Assembly: GCA_965372135.1 (NCBI GenBank)
Contig: CBDVBD010000174.1
Coordinates: forward strand, 1 to 6,151
Length of the DNA stretch: 6,151 nucleotides
Source: CBDVBD01 sp965372135
Lineage (GTDB): Bacteria; Electryoneota; RPQS01; CBDVBD01
Reading direction: 5' to 3'
The position numbers and the translations under genes were made by a program. Positions 1 to 6,151 of the stretch are shown here, one piece after another (the stretch's first letter is position 1; each line of letters opens with the position of its first letter). The notes under the pieces were generated by a model, which saw nothing but the letters and a program-made list of their open reading frames with translations, had not been told where the DNA came from and ran no database searches.

Positions 1-1
1 C

Positions 2-2185
2 CTTTGGTTTGAGTATCCATTTATTGATGAAAAGTACGGTCATGCCATCTTTGAGTGGGGTGGGGGGATGGAGCATCAGACAATCACATCTATTGGCGCG
101 AATATCGTGACCGGCACGCATCAGTATGATTGGCTATACGCCCACGAATTAGCGCACATGTGGTGGGGGGATCTGGTGACGTGCGGCACCTGGGCGGATA
201 TCTGGCTGAATGAAGGATTTGCTACCTATTCGGATGCGTTGTGGCAGGAACATATCGGTGGACAGTCGGCATTGCAGACCCGGATGAGTTCGTTTCGATC
301 GAGTTATTTTTATGAGGACAACCAGAACCGTTTTCCCATGTATGCGCCGGTGATTATGTGGGGTTCTACTGTGTACCGGAAAGGTGGATGGGTGTGCCAC
401 ATGATGCGGCATGTGTTAGGTGATTCACTCTATTGGGAGTTCTTCGATGAATGGGGTAGTCGTTTTGCCTATGATGCCGTCGTTACCGATGATTTGACGG
501 AAGTTTTAACCGACATTGCAGGTTATGATATGGAATGGTTCGTGCACCAATGGGCGTATGATGCCGGGTATCCAGAGTATCGGTATGCCTGGCAATCCAC
601 CGATTTAGGCGGCGGGCAGTGGCAGGTAGATATGGTGATAGATCAGGTGCAGACATCCGTGAACAATACTCCAATTTATAAAATGCCGATAGATGTGGAT
701 TTATATTATAATAGCGCCTGGCATACCTTCACGATATGGGATTCCTTACCCCGCCAGCATTTCCGCTGGACGGTTGATGGGAGTCCGACAAACTTCCGAT
801 TCGATTACCAGCAATGGGTATTGTGTACTCATGCTCCGATGATAGGAATGCCTCCGGAAACCGGGATGGCATATGCCTATATTGAAGTGGATGATACGTT
901 GGGTAATGGAAACCAATGTTCCGATCCCGGCGAAACCATCGATTTATATGTTGCTATTCAAAATACCGGATGGGACGATGTAACAGAGGTGAGGGGGCAA
1001 TTGAGCAGTACAGATCCGTACATAACTATCACCGCAGATACTTCCAGTTATCCGGATATGTCTGGATACGGAATTCAGCGAAATGTGATCCCGTATGTGG
1101 TGGAAATCAGCTCATCGTGTCAGGTGGATTACGAAGCAGATATGCAGATTTATATGACCGCGGCTGGTGGTTTCTCCGCGAATATCAATTTCATGCTTCC
1201 TGTGGGCGATCCCAGGATGCTGCAAACCGGTCCGGATAATTATGGATATTATGCGCTGGATATGTACGATCTGGAAGTTCCCGAATACGGCTGGTTGGAA
1301 ATTAATCCCAATGTGGGTGGAAACGGGACACTGATTCATTTTTCGGGAGATGATGAAACAGTGCAGATTGCGCTGCCGTTTACATTTATCTACTACGGGC
1401 AGTCCAGTGATACGTTGTCGGTATGCAGTAACGGTTGGGTGACACCGTCCGTTACCACCGACACCGATTATAGCAACACGGGCATCCCGAATGCCGGCGG
1501 TCCGGCGGGGATGATTGCTCCTTTCTGGGAAGATTTGTCTCCACAGGAATTCGGCGCTGTAGCCTATTATTACCATCAATCGCAGCACCGTTTCATGGTG
1601 GAATTCTACCGTACTCGCCAATATTATCCCAACTGGGCATACGAGACGTTTCAGGTGATGCTGTACGATCCGGCGCACTGGACTACGGTGACTGGTGATG
1701 GGGAAATTGTGTTCCAATATCAAAGTTCGGATGATCTCACTTCCTGCACAGTTGGGATCGAAAATTGGGATGAGGATGATGGAATACAGTACTTATACAA
1801 CGGCAATTACAACAATAACGCATGGGAAATTACAGACCAATTTGCGATTAAATTTAGCACTGGACCCACGTACGCTGTACCTGAAAAAGAAGTTCAAGTG
1901 GTTCCTTCCAGCTATGCACTATTCCAGAATTATCCCAATCCGTTCAATTCCCAGACGGTGATTAAGTACCGGATTTCCAAGCCTGGATGGGTAGCGCTGG
2001 AGGTATATAATGTGTTAGGGCAGCGGATCGACCGACTGGTGGCACGTCATCAGGTTGCCGGGGATTATACGATTGCTTGGGATGGTAAGACCGATATCGG
2101 TGTGGATGCGGCTTCCGGTATTTATTTCTACCGCTTGAACGCCGGTGATTTCACCAAAACGAAAAAGATGGTACTGTTGAAATAG
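2..2185 (+). CDS. Secreted M1 family zinc aminopeptidase with T9SS C-terminal sorting domain (5' partial)
   Basis: Cleaves N-terminal residues from peptides using one zinc ion; probably exported and surface-attached or released. The frame is open from base 2, and the Met at base 68 lies inside the M1 exopeptidase motif (GGMEHQ, the GAMEN equivalent), so the true start is upstream. The signal peptide and N-terminal beta-domain are therefore missing. Counting from that Met: zinc ligands and catalytic Glu in HELAH (26-30), third ligand E49 in WLNEG (HEXXH-X18-E), and probable transition-state Tyr Y103 in VYRKGG. After the catalytic domain and a short beta region (to about 255), the usual M1 C-terminal helical domain is absent. 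Instead come an Ig/CARDB-like beta-sandwich (about 271-375, 'DPGETIDLYV'), a second beta domain typical of FCB exported peptidases (about 385-600, 'CSNGWV', 'MIAPFWEDL'), and the sorting domain (about 615-705, 'NYPNPFNS', 'VYNVLGQR', 'KKMVLLK'). Family assignment is firm; substrate is unknown. Confidence 0.95.
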   Translation, partial: LWFEYPFIDEKYGHAIFEWGGGMEHQTITSIGANIVTGTHQYDWLYAHELAHMWWGDLVTCGTWADIWLNEGFATYSDALWQEHIGGQSALQTRMSSFRSSYFYEDNQNRFPMYAPVIMWGSTVYRKGGWVCHMMRHVLGDSLYWEFFDEWGSRFAYDAVVTDDLTEVLTDIAGYDMEWFVHQWAYDAGYPEYRYAWQSTDLGGGQWQVDMVIDQVQTSVNNTPIYKMPIDVDLYYNSAWHTFTIWDSLPRQHFRWTVDGSPTNFRFDYQQWVLCTHAPMIGMPPETGMAYAYIEVDDTLGNGNQCSDPGETIDLYVAIQNTGWDDVTEVRGQLSSTDPYITITADTSSYPDMSGYGIQRNVIPYVVEISSSCQVDYEADMQIYMTAAGGFSANINFMLPVGDPRMLQTGPDNYGYYALDMYDLEVPEYGWLEINPNVGGNGTLIHFSGDDETVQIALPFTFIYYGQSSDTLSVCSNGWVTPSVTTDTDYSNTGIPNAGGPAGMIAPFWEDLSPQEFGAVAYYYHQSQHRFMVEFYRTRQYYPNWAYETFQVMLYDPAHWTTVTGDGEIVFQYQSSDDLTSCTVGIENWDEDDGIQYLYNGNYNNNAWEITDQFAIKFSTGPTYAVPEKEVQVVPSSYALFQNYPNPFNSQTVIKYRISKPGWVALEVYNVLGQRIDRLVARHQVAGDYTIAWDGKTDIGVDAASGIYFYRLNAGDFTKTKKMVLLK

Positions 2186-2209
2186 TCCCATAGGTAATGT
2201 TGATATAAG

Positions 2210-2241
2210 AAATGCCATTCCGAAGAGTCGGGATGGCATTT
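2210..2241. terminator. Probable bidirectional rho-independent terminator between convergent genes
   Basis: A 12-bp stem pairs 2210-2221 with 2230-2241 (aaatgccattcc / gggatggcattt, one G-U pair). The loop gaagagtc can close by two more pairs to leave an AGAG tetraloop. On the plus strand it lies 24 bases after the aminopeptidase stop and runs into a T-rich tail (ttttgtatt). On the minus strand it lies 23 bases past the S8 peptidase stop, with a weaker T-rich tail (tttcttatat). Its position between two converging stop codons fits termination of both genes; termination should be stronger on the plus strand. Confidence 0.8.
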
Positions 2242-2264
2242 TGTATTGCTAATGGAGATGATTG

Positions 2265-4013
2265 TTATTTCATATACATCCACCGCCCCCAATGGGAACC
2301 TTCGGGATGGCTTAGCTTATAGAAATATAAGCTGGACGAGTTCGTCTGATCCTGAAACCATTGAACACGATGCCTGCCTTGAAGCTGGTGTCCCAAGGTG
2401 CGTTTCTCTACACTCTGCCCAAGTAAATTGAACACCTCCAACGTGATTTCGCCCGGCTCCAGGATTTCATAATCCAGAGTCACGGTGGAGTTGAAGGGAT
2501 TGGGGTAAGACCCGTGTACCACAAATAACGAAGGGCTTTGCCAGGGTTGTTTTTCCAGGTCGGGGATGGACGAAAACTGGTAATGCATGGCGTCCCACAC
2601 GTTGATAATGCCCCAACCGTAATCGTTATTGGGAGTGGATGCGTTATCGGCGGTCATCATCAACGCTTCCCGCACCATCATCGGGGTCCAATCGGGATGT
2701 GCTTCGAGCAGCAGGGCACACGATCCCGCAACCAGTGGCGTTGCCAATGACGTCCCGCCGACACCACCGTAGGATGTCGTATCCCATGCAGTGGCGCACC
2801 AAGTATCCACACCCAAGGCACAGACTTCCGGTTTGATACGACCGTCATACGAGGGTCCCGGCGATGAGAAACTGGCGATGTAATCGTAGATATCAACCGC
2901 TCCACAGGCTATAACGCTATCGGCATCTGCAGGGGCGATGATATGCCCCCATGAGGAATTCCGCTCATTGCCAGCGGCGGTCACGCACACGATGCCGTTC
3001 GCTACTGCGATGTCAACTCCGATGGTGGTGACGGCGGTATTACCGTCCATGTCGGGCCATTCATACCAATCGATGTATCCCAGGGAGGTGGATACGATTT
3101 CCCCGCCCAGGGAATCCGCCCATTCCAATCCTGCCACGTACCAATCCTCTTCGATGGGTTCCTCGAACGATACCGTTTCGGTCTTGCCGGCTAAGATGGA
3201 TGCATGGTATGCCGGTCCGTATAATGTTCCTGGAGCCAATCCAGCGGAAGCGGACAGGGTATAGGTTCCGTGATTGTGCTGCCAGAAGGTATCCGGAGGA
3301 ATTTGGTTCCACACGATGGAGTCCCCGTGGATGAAATCCCAAGCTGCAACCAGCCGCAGACTATCGAATGCTTGATGCCACAACATATATCCGGTGTCCA
3401 GCAGACACAGCAACACCCCGTCCCCGGAATATCCTTCGTCGTGTACCGGGATTACGTTAATCTGTTCCAACTGTGCCCTGGACGGTCCGTAATCTAACTC
3501 ATCGATGCCGGGATCGGGATATGTATTCCCCTGTCCGTCGGAAGGGACGATTTCCGGTTCCGGTCTGCGACCTTTCGCCACCGGGTCGATGGCTCTGACA
3601 AAGGACAGTTGTGATATTTCCCGAATTTGATCAACGGTTGCATCCACACTGACCGCATTCAAGTATCGACTAACTACCCGCTTCTTAACACTGGTCGCCA
3701 ACACCTGCCGCACAAATTCCTGGTTCACCGGAAGATCCACGTATGATACTAACCTGCCGATTTTGACTTTCGATCTGCGCCAGCGGGCATTGGGCAGTAG
3801 TTGATTTTCGGCATGTTCGAGCGCTGCCTCAAACTCCTGATCGGTATTGAATCCTCGGTTGGTGAAATATACCCACACCGATACCGGTTGTGATCCTACA
3901 TCATTCAGCGATGGTGAGATCACCGGTGTGCGTGGCGCATGATACGGCACCACCGCACAAACACCTCCTGCAATCAGTAGCAATGCTACTAACGAAACTG
4001 TCAACAATCTCAT
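2265..4013 (-). CDS. Secreted subtilisin-like (S8) serine peptidase with T9SS C-terminal sorting domain
   Basis: Extracellular serine endopeptidase, 582 residues. Residues 1-20 form a signal peptide (MRLLTVSLVALLLIAGGVCA). About 43-145 resembles a propeptide/inhibitor region. The S8 catalytic domain covers about 190-480, with D206 (LLDTGY), H248 (HNHGTY), oxyanion N349 (AAGNE) and nucleophile S422 (GGTSLATPLVAG), so all expected active-site residues are present. A linker (about 481-500) leads to the sorting domain (about 500-582: 'GSYPNPFNST', 'VFNLLGQS', 'LYFYKL'). This domain targets export through the type IX system, after which it is normally cleaved. It is less canonical than the aminopeptidase's: it ends MYMK rather than MVLLK, and SSSLYFYKL replaces the usual SGIYFYRL. 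The start is supported by the signal peptide and a weak AGG ribosome-binding site 7 bases upstream. It lies 84 bp downstream of the PorV-like gene with no terminator visible between them, so co-transcription is plausible. Confidence 0.95.
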   Translation of the reverse strand: MRLLTVSLVALLLIAGGVCAVVPYHAPRTPVISPSLNDVGSQPVSVWVYFTNRGFNTDQEFEAALEHAENQLLPNARWRRSKVKIGRLVSYVDLPVNQEFVRQVLATSVKKRVVSRYLNAVSVDATVDQIREISQLSFVRAIDPVAKGRRPEPEIVPSDGQGNTYPDPGIDELDYGPSRAQLEQINVIPVHDEGYSGDGVLLCLLDTGYMLWHQAFDSLRLVAAWDFIHGDSIVWNQIPPDTFWQHNHGTYTLSASAGLAPGTLYGPAYHASILAGKTETVSFEEPIEEDWYVAGLEWADSLGGEIVSTSLGYIDWYEWPDMDGNTAVTTIGVDIAVANGIVCVTAAGNERNSSWGHIIAPADADSVIACGAVDIYDYIASFSSPGPSYDGRIKPEVCALGVDTWCATAWDTTSYGGVGGTSLATPLVAGSCALLLEAHPDWTPMMVREALMMTADNASTPNNDYGWGIINVWDAMHYQFSSIPDLEKQPWQSPSLFVVHGSYPNPFNSTVTLDYEILEPGEITLEVFNLLGQSVEKRTLGHQLQGRHRVQWFQDQTNSSSLYFYKLSHPEGSHWGRWMYMK

Positions 4014-4097
4014 GATTTTGCCTGCTTTAAGAAAATTATCCTCTCAATGTTCCTTATGCTTGATCGATGAAGAGAAGTGGTATATTGAATAATCCTG

Positions 4098-4949
4098 TTA
4101 TCTGGTTCGGTAGGCGAAACCCAGGGAAAACCATCCGCGATTGATGTCATCCGATGGGAACCAGTACCCGATGCCGATGCTGGATCCTCCCACATTCTGC
4201 CGGGTTTCCGCACCCACGGAAAACAGGGTTTCTTCCCCGGCACGTTGCATCCCCGCCTGAAAGGTTGCGTAGGGCACCGGCGCGGCTTCGATTCCTGCCG
4301 CCCAAGTCGCTTCGCCTTCCCAAAATTCCTGGAAATTGTCCGTTTCGACATCCAAAAGCATGGTCAAAATGGGTATCGGTTTCCAGGCGCCTCCAACTCT
4401 GACCACTGTTGGGAAAGCGGTGAGCTTGGTCTGGTAAGCATTTCTTATCACCGCGCCGATCCGCACGGTTTCCATCACCTGCACCAATGTGCCCACATCC
4501 ACCGTACCCTTCCATTTGAAAGTCCCCGATGCATTGCGACCGTACACCGCTTTCAATCCCACGCCAATCGGAACTCCCCGGGATGGCGAATACAGTGTCG
4601 GCAGCACAATGGCGCCAGCGCGTTCTTCCGAGGTGGCAGTGGTCAGTCCGGTGCCTACCCAACCAATTCCCACCATGTTCCCGGCTTGGCTTGACGGATT
4701 GATGTACATGATGGAAAGCCCGCCCAACTGCCCGTCATCGGTGCGCCACATGGAGATGTCCGAAGACAATATCTGGTGGTATGCCACTCCGGCGGGGTTG
4801 TAAAACACCGCATTGGCATCATCGGCTAAACCGACAAAAGCACCGCTGAGCGCTTGGATACGGCATCCCGGTACCAATGGGGTGGGTGCACCCCATCCGC
4901 AGGATACCGTTAAGATTAGCAGCCAAATTCCTGTAATACGTCGAGCCAT
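4098..4949 (-). CDS. PorV/PorQ-like outer-membrane beta-barrel protein
   Basis: Predicted outer-membrane protein of 283 residues. The N-terminus is a signal peptide (residues 1 to about 21, MARRITGIWLLILTVSCGWGA). Right after it comes the hallmark GAFVGLADDANAVFYNPAG (36-54), shared by PorV/PorQ proteins and by FadL/TraF-like barrels. The rest alternates short amphipathic beta strands with glycine-rich turns (for example GNMVGIGWVGTGL, VPIGVGLKAVYG, SSIGIGYWFP), as expected for a barrel of about 12-14 strands. In Bacteroidetes, PorV and PorQ belong to the T9SS attachment complex, and PorV carries cargo from the translocon; many FCB genomes hold extra paralogs of unknown role. The next gene downstream encodes a T9SS cargo protease, which fits that context, but this protein is shorter than typical PorV and could instead be a FadL-like or TraF-like porin. 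No Shine-Dalgarno sequence is visible before the ATG. A Cys at residue 17 lies in a poor lipobox. Confidence 0.75.
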   Translation of the reverse strand: MARRITGIWLLILTVSCGWGAPTPLVPGCRIQALSGAFVGLADDANAVFYNPAGVAYHQILSSDISMWRTDDGQLGGLSIMYINPSSQAGNMVGIGWVGTGLTTATSEERAGAIVLPTLYSPSRGVPIGVGLKAVYGRNASGTFKWKGTVDVGTLVQVMETVRIGAVIRNAYQTKLTAFPTVVRVGGAWKPIPILTMLLDVETDNFQEFWEGEATWAAGIEAAPVPYATFQAGMQRAGEETLFSVGAETRQNVGGSSIGIGYWFPSDDINRGWFSLGFAYRTR

Positions 4950-4973
4950 GCAAAAAATTACACAATTTTTTGC
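4950..4973 (-). repeat. Perfect 10-bp inverted repeat directly abutting the start codon of the PorV-like gene
   Basis: Arms 4950-4959 and 4964-4973 are perfectly complementary (gcaaaaaatt / aattttttgc) around a 4-base acac loop. Read in the direction of the PorV-like gene, the repeat ends one base before the ATG and occupies the place where a ribosome-binding site would normally be. It may be an operator, an mRNA hairpin controlling initiation, or simply A/T-rich promoter sequence. The symmetry is directly visible; any role is inferred. Confidence 0.5.
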
Positions 4974-4983
4974 TAAAAGGCAA
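4955..4983 (-). promoter_or_regulatory. Candidate promoter for the PorV-like gene (possibly leaderless)
   Basis: On the minus strand, TTGCCT (4983-4978) is followed after exactly 17 bases by TAATTT (4960-4955). The latter is only a half match to a sigma70 -10 box, but it also reads as a near match to the Bacteroidetes -7 element TAnnTTTG. A start site 6-8 bases downstream would fall on or next to the ATG, giving a leaderless mRNA. This would agree with the missing Shine-Dalgarno sequence. The -10 overlaps the inverted repeat. Weak evidence. Confidence 0.25.
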
Positions 4984-5006
4984 GTTAATTTGTACTATTT
5001 TGGAAC

Positions 5007-5032
5007 AAAAAACCCCGATGGAATTATCGGGG
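5007..5032 (-). terminator. Rho-independent terminator of the 327-residue secreted protein gene
   Basis: A 7-bp GC-rich stem pairs 5013-5019 with 5026-5032 (ccccgat / atcgggg) around the loop ggaatt. On the minus strand it is followed at once by six T residues (complement of the A run at 5007-5012). It begins 37 bases after the stop codon of the minus-strand gene ending at 5070, so it should end that transcript and separate it from the PorV-like gene. On the plus strand no T run follows, so the signal is directional. Confidence 0.85.
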
Positions 5033-5069
5033 TGTTAATGTGTGGTCATGCTTAGTGGATAATTGGAGA

Positions 5070-5150
5070 TTATTTCCCGAACCAGACGATGTCTTTGTTG
5101 CGCTGCATGTATTTCAGGTTTTCGGTGATGTATGACCAGGCTTCCGGTTC
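5070..5150. repeat. Direct repeat copy 1 (shared C-terminal coding block)
   Basis: This block matches 6071-6151 at 76 of 81 positions in the same orientation, about 1 kb apart. Identity stops almost exactly at the stop codon: beyond it only short scattered matches remain. The other boundary cannot be placed because the second copy runs off the window. The block is richer in GC (38 of 81) than the coding sequence just next to it (about 30% over 5221-5340). Confidence 0.9.
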
Positions 5151-6053
5151 GATTTTGGTTTCGTAGGGTACAAGATCAGCAAGGGCTGATTCGATATAAC
5201 CGTTCCAAACGCTAAAAGGTGGATTTTCCGCTTTGTACATTTGATCATGAAGATTTGATAAGATATCCCTGATATTTTTTATAAAATCTTTAGGGATATA
5301 GCCATTACTCTTCAGTTTGCTTATACTTTTTTCAATGCTGCTGATCCAGTTATCAGCTCTTATTTTTTCCGGTCTGGGTGCTGGAATCAGTGTCAGACAT
5401 TCCACTCGCTGAAGGTCAATTAAAAAAGTCGAAATCTTTTCAAGAGGTTCCCATCCGTCAAGTGATTCCTTATAAATAGCGCTTTCACCGCGTATGAAAA
5501 AAATCCCAAGCTTTGGAGGACCGCTGCTTTGGAAACCGAAACCTGATACGGAATTGCCTGGTAATAAGATTGGATTTTTGAACTGGGACCATGAATTGTG
5601 ACCTCCACTTTGATAAATGCCCCAACCCTCGGCGGATAGTATACGATTTGGCTCAAAACCTAATTTAGTAGAAATCATATTAATAGGGATTTTGGATTCC
5701 TCCAGTGATTGCACTTCATATATATACTGATACAACCGTTCATTTTCATCCCAAGTTATTGATGCTGCTATGCGTACGGAAACTCGATCACCCGGAATGA
5801 CATGATACAACAGGGAATCGGGATGATCACTACCACTCAGAGTGAATTTTAGTGATTGGTCTGTTTTATCGTAGAAAATGACGATTGGCGCTTTTTCTAT
5901 GTCTAAGAGTGGTTTGCCTTTTTCGATGATTTGCTGATTATCGATGATAGTGTTAGTCTTGATCTCTTTTCCCGAGTAGATTTTGCTGATGGAGGAGGTG
6001 GTGGAAAATAGAAAGAATGTGAAAATAACTGATAGAAGGAATTTGTTGTTCAT
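5070..6053 (-). CDS. Secreted protein of unknown function, AT-rich, member of a tandem paralogous pair
   Basis: I do not recognise this 327-residue protein. Residues 1 to about 21 form a signal peptide (NNK, then a hydrophobic LLSVIFTFFLF core and SS). About 50-225 looks beta-rich, with 'VIPGDRVSVRIAASITWDEN', 'YQYIYEVQSLEES' and 'NPILLPGNSVSGFGFQSSGP'. This resembles an Ig-like fold found in many exported proteins, but that is a pattern impression only. About 230-327 is largely helical and charged, ending in the conserved tail 'KYMQRNKDIVWFGK'. No T9SS sorting domain, lipobox or catalytic motif is visible, so it may stay in the periplasm. The ATG is supported by the signal peptide and a GGA 6 bases upstream. 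It follows the stop of its upstream paralog by 17 bp, so the two are probably co-transcribed. Its GC content is clearly lower than that of its neighbours (36 of 120 bases in 5221-5340, against 40 of 60 in 4261-4320), suggesting a different origin or selection. Confidence 0.8.
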   Translation of the reverse strand: MNNKFLLSVIFTFFLFSTTSSISKIYSGKEIKTNTIIDNQQIIEKGKPLLDIEKAPIVIFYDKTDQSLKFTLSGSDHPDSLLYHVIPGDRVSVRIAASITWDENERLYQYIYEVQSLEESKIPINMISTKLGFEPNRILSAEGWGIYQSGGHNSWSQFKNPILLPGNSVSGFGFQSSGPPKLGIFFIRGESAIYKESLDGWEPLEKISTFLIDLQRVECLTLIPAPRPEKIRADNWISSIEKSISKLKSNGYIPKDFIKNIRDILSNLHDQMYKAENPPFSVWNGYIESALADLVPYETKIEPEAWSYITENLKYMQRNKDIVWFGK

Positions 6054-6070
6054 AATTTATCCGATTGTGA

Positions 6071-6151
6071 TTATTTCCCGAACCAGATGATGTCTTTATG
6101 GCGCTGCATGTATTTCAGGTTTTCGGTGATGTAAGACCACGCTTCCGGTTC
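6071..6151 (-). CDS. C-terminus of a second paralog of the 327-residue secreted protein (partial, runs off window)
   Basis: The frame is open from the window edge to a TAA stop at 6073-6071 and encodes 26 residues (EPEAWSYITENLKY then MQRHKDIIWFGK). They align without gaps to residues 302-327 of the next gene downstream, with 24 of 26 identical (N to H and V to I). At DNA level 76 of 81 bases match, and two of the five changes are synonymous. This is too short for normal gene calling, but the identical stop position and near-identical reading frame make a real gene very likely. It sits 17 bp upstream of its paralog on the same strand, so the pair is probably an operon or part of a longer tandem array. 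Function is unknown. Confidence 0.85.
   Translation of the reverse strand, partial: EPEAWSYITENLKYMQRHKDIIWFGK
6071..6151. repeat. Direct repeat copy 2 (truncated by window edge)
   Basis: Second copy of the block at 5070-5150, in the same orientation, with five substitutions and no gaps. It encodes the tail of the upstream paralog and probably continues beyond base 6151. Confidence 0.9.

Noticed and set aside
68..70. ATG as the start of the M1 aminopeptidase
   Set aside because: The frame is open to base 2, and the 22 codons before it (including YPFIDEKYGH and FEWGGG) match M1 family sequence. This Met is part of the conserved exopeptidase motif, so it is internal.
1112..1723. 203-codon minus-strand open frame
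   Set aside because: It lies wholly antisense to the aminopeptidase beta domains, has no signal or family motifs, and its His/Arg/Ile-rich composition is what a shadow frame gives.
4050..4075. Imperfect palindrome around ATCGAT between the PorV-like and S8 genes, considered as a terminator
   Set aside because: The outer arms are only 3 bp with a mismatch, the centre is a self-complementary 6-mer that leaves no loop, and no T run follows.
4010..4351. 113-codon minus-strand frame overlapping the PorV-like and S8 genes
   Set aside because: It mostly overlaps the PorV-like coding region in another frame, and its Arg/Pro/Ser-rich translation shows no domain. The intergenic part is better explained as a leader between two real genes.
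4147..4662. 171-codon minus-strand frame inside the PorV-like gene
   Set aside because: It is a frame-shifted shadow with a Gly/Arg/His-rich, low-information translation. The overlapping frame has a signal peptide and a recognisable PorV-like motif.
4895..4949. Lipoprotein signal in the PorV-like protein (Cys17)
   Set aside because: The residues before the Cys (TVS) do not fit a lipobox with Leu/Val/Ile at -3, and a normal signal peptidase I site follows near GWGA.
5420..5656. 78-codon minus-strand frame inside the unknown secreted protein gene
   Set aside because: It is entirely inside the larger frame, has no independent ribosome-binding site and no recognisable motif.

Overview
The window looks like a bacterial chromosome segment from the FCB (Fibrobacteres-Chlorobi-Bacteroidetes) superphylum, more likely from a non-Bacteroidetes lineage such as KSB1, Calditrichaeota or Marinimicrobia than from a classical Bacteroidetes. 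The main clue is that two secreted peptidases end in type IX secretion (T9SS, Por system) sorting domains of the 'NYPNPFNS ... VYNVLGQ ... GIYFYRL ... KKMVLLK' kind. A PorV/PorQ-like outer-membrane protein lies between the genes. The lineage is an inference from motif style; there is no rRNA or other phylogenetic marker here.

Layout: (1) Bases 2-2185, plus strand: the 3' part of a secreted M1 zinc aminopeptidase (gluzincin) with two beta-sandwich domains and a C-terminal sorting domain; its 5' end lies outside the window. (2) Bases 2210-2241: a strong hairpin between convergent genes, probably a shared bidirectional terminator. (3) Bases 4013-2265, minus strand: a complete secreted subtilisin-like (S8) peptidase with signal peptide, propeptide, full catalytic residues and a sorting domain. 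(4) Bases 4949-4098, minus strand: a PorV/PorQ-like beta-barrel protein, 84 bp upstream of the S8 gene with no terminator between, so the two may share a transcript. (5) Bases 4950-5069: a start-abutting inverted repeat with a possible promoter, then the rho-independent terminator of the next minus-strand gene. (6) Bases 6053-5070, minus strand: an AT-rich gene for a secreted protein of unknown function. (7) Bases 6151-6071, minus strand: the last 26 codons of a second gene whose C-terminus is almost identical to that of (6), showing a tandem paralogous pair.

Functionally, items 1, 3 and 4 fit exported protein or peptide degradation at the cell surface: two T9SS cargo peptidases (an endopeptidase and an aminopeptidase) beside a relative of the T9SS outer-membrane shuttle/attachment proteins. 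The unfamiliar part is the AT-rich tandem family at the right end, whose members share a highly conserved tail (24 of 26 residues, 76 of 81 bases). All intergenic gaps are under 130 bp. I see no RNA genes, CRISPR arrays or insertion sequences.
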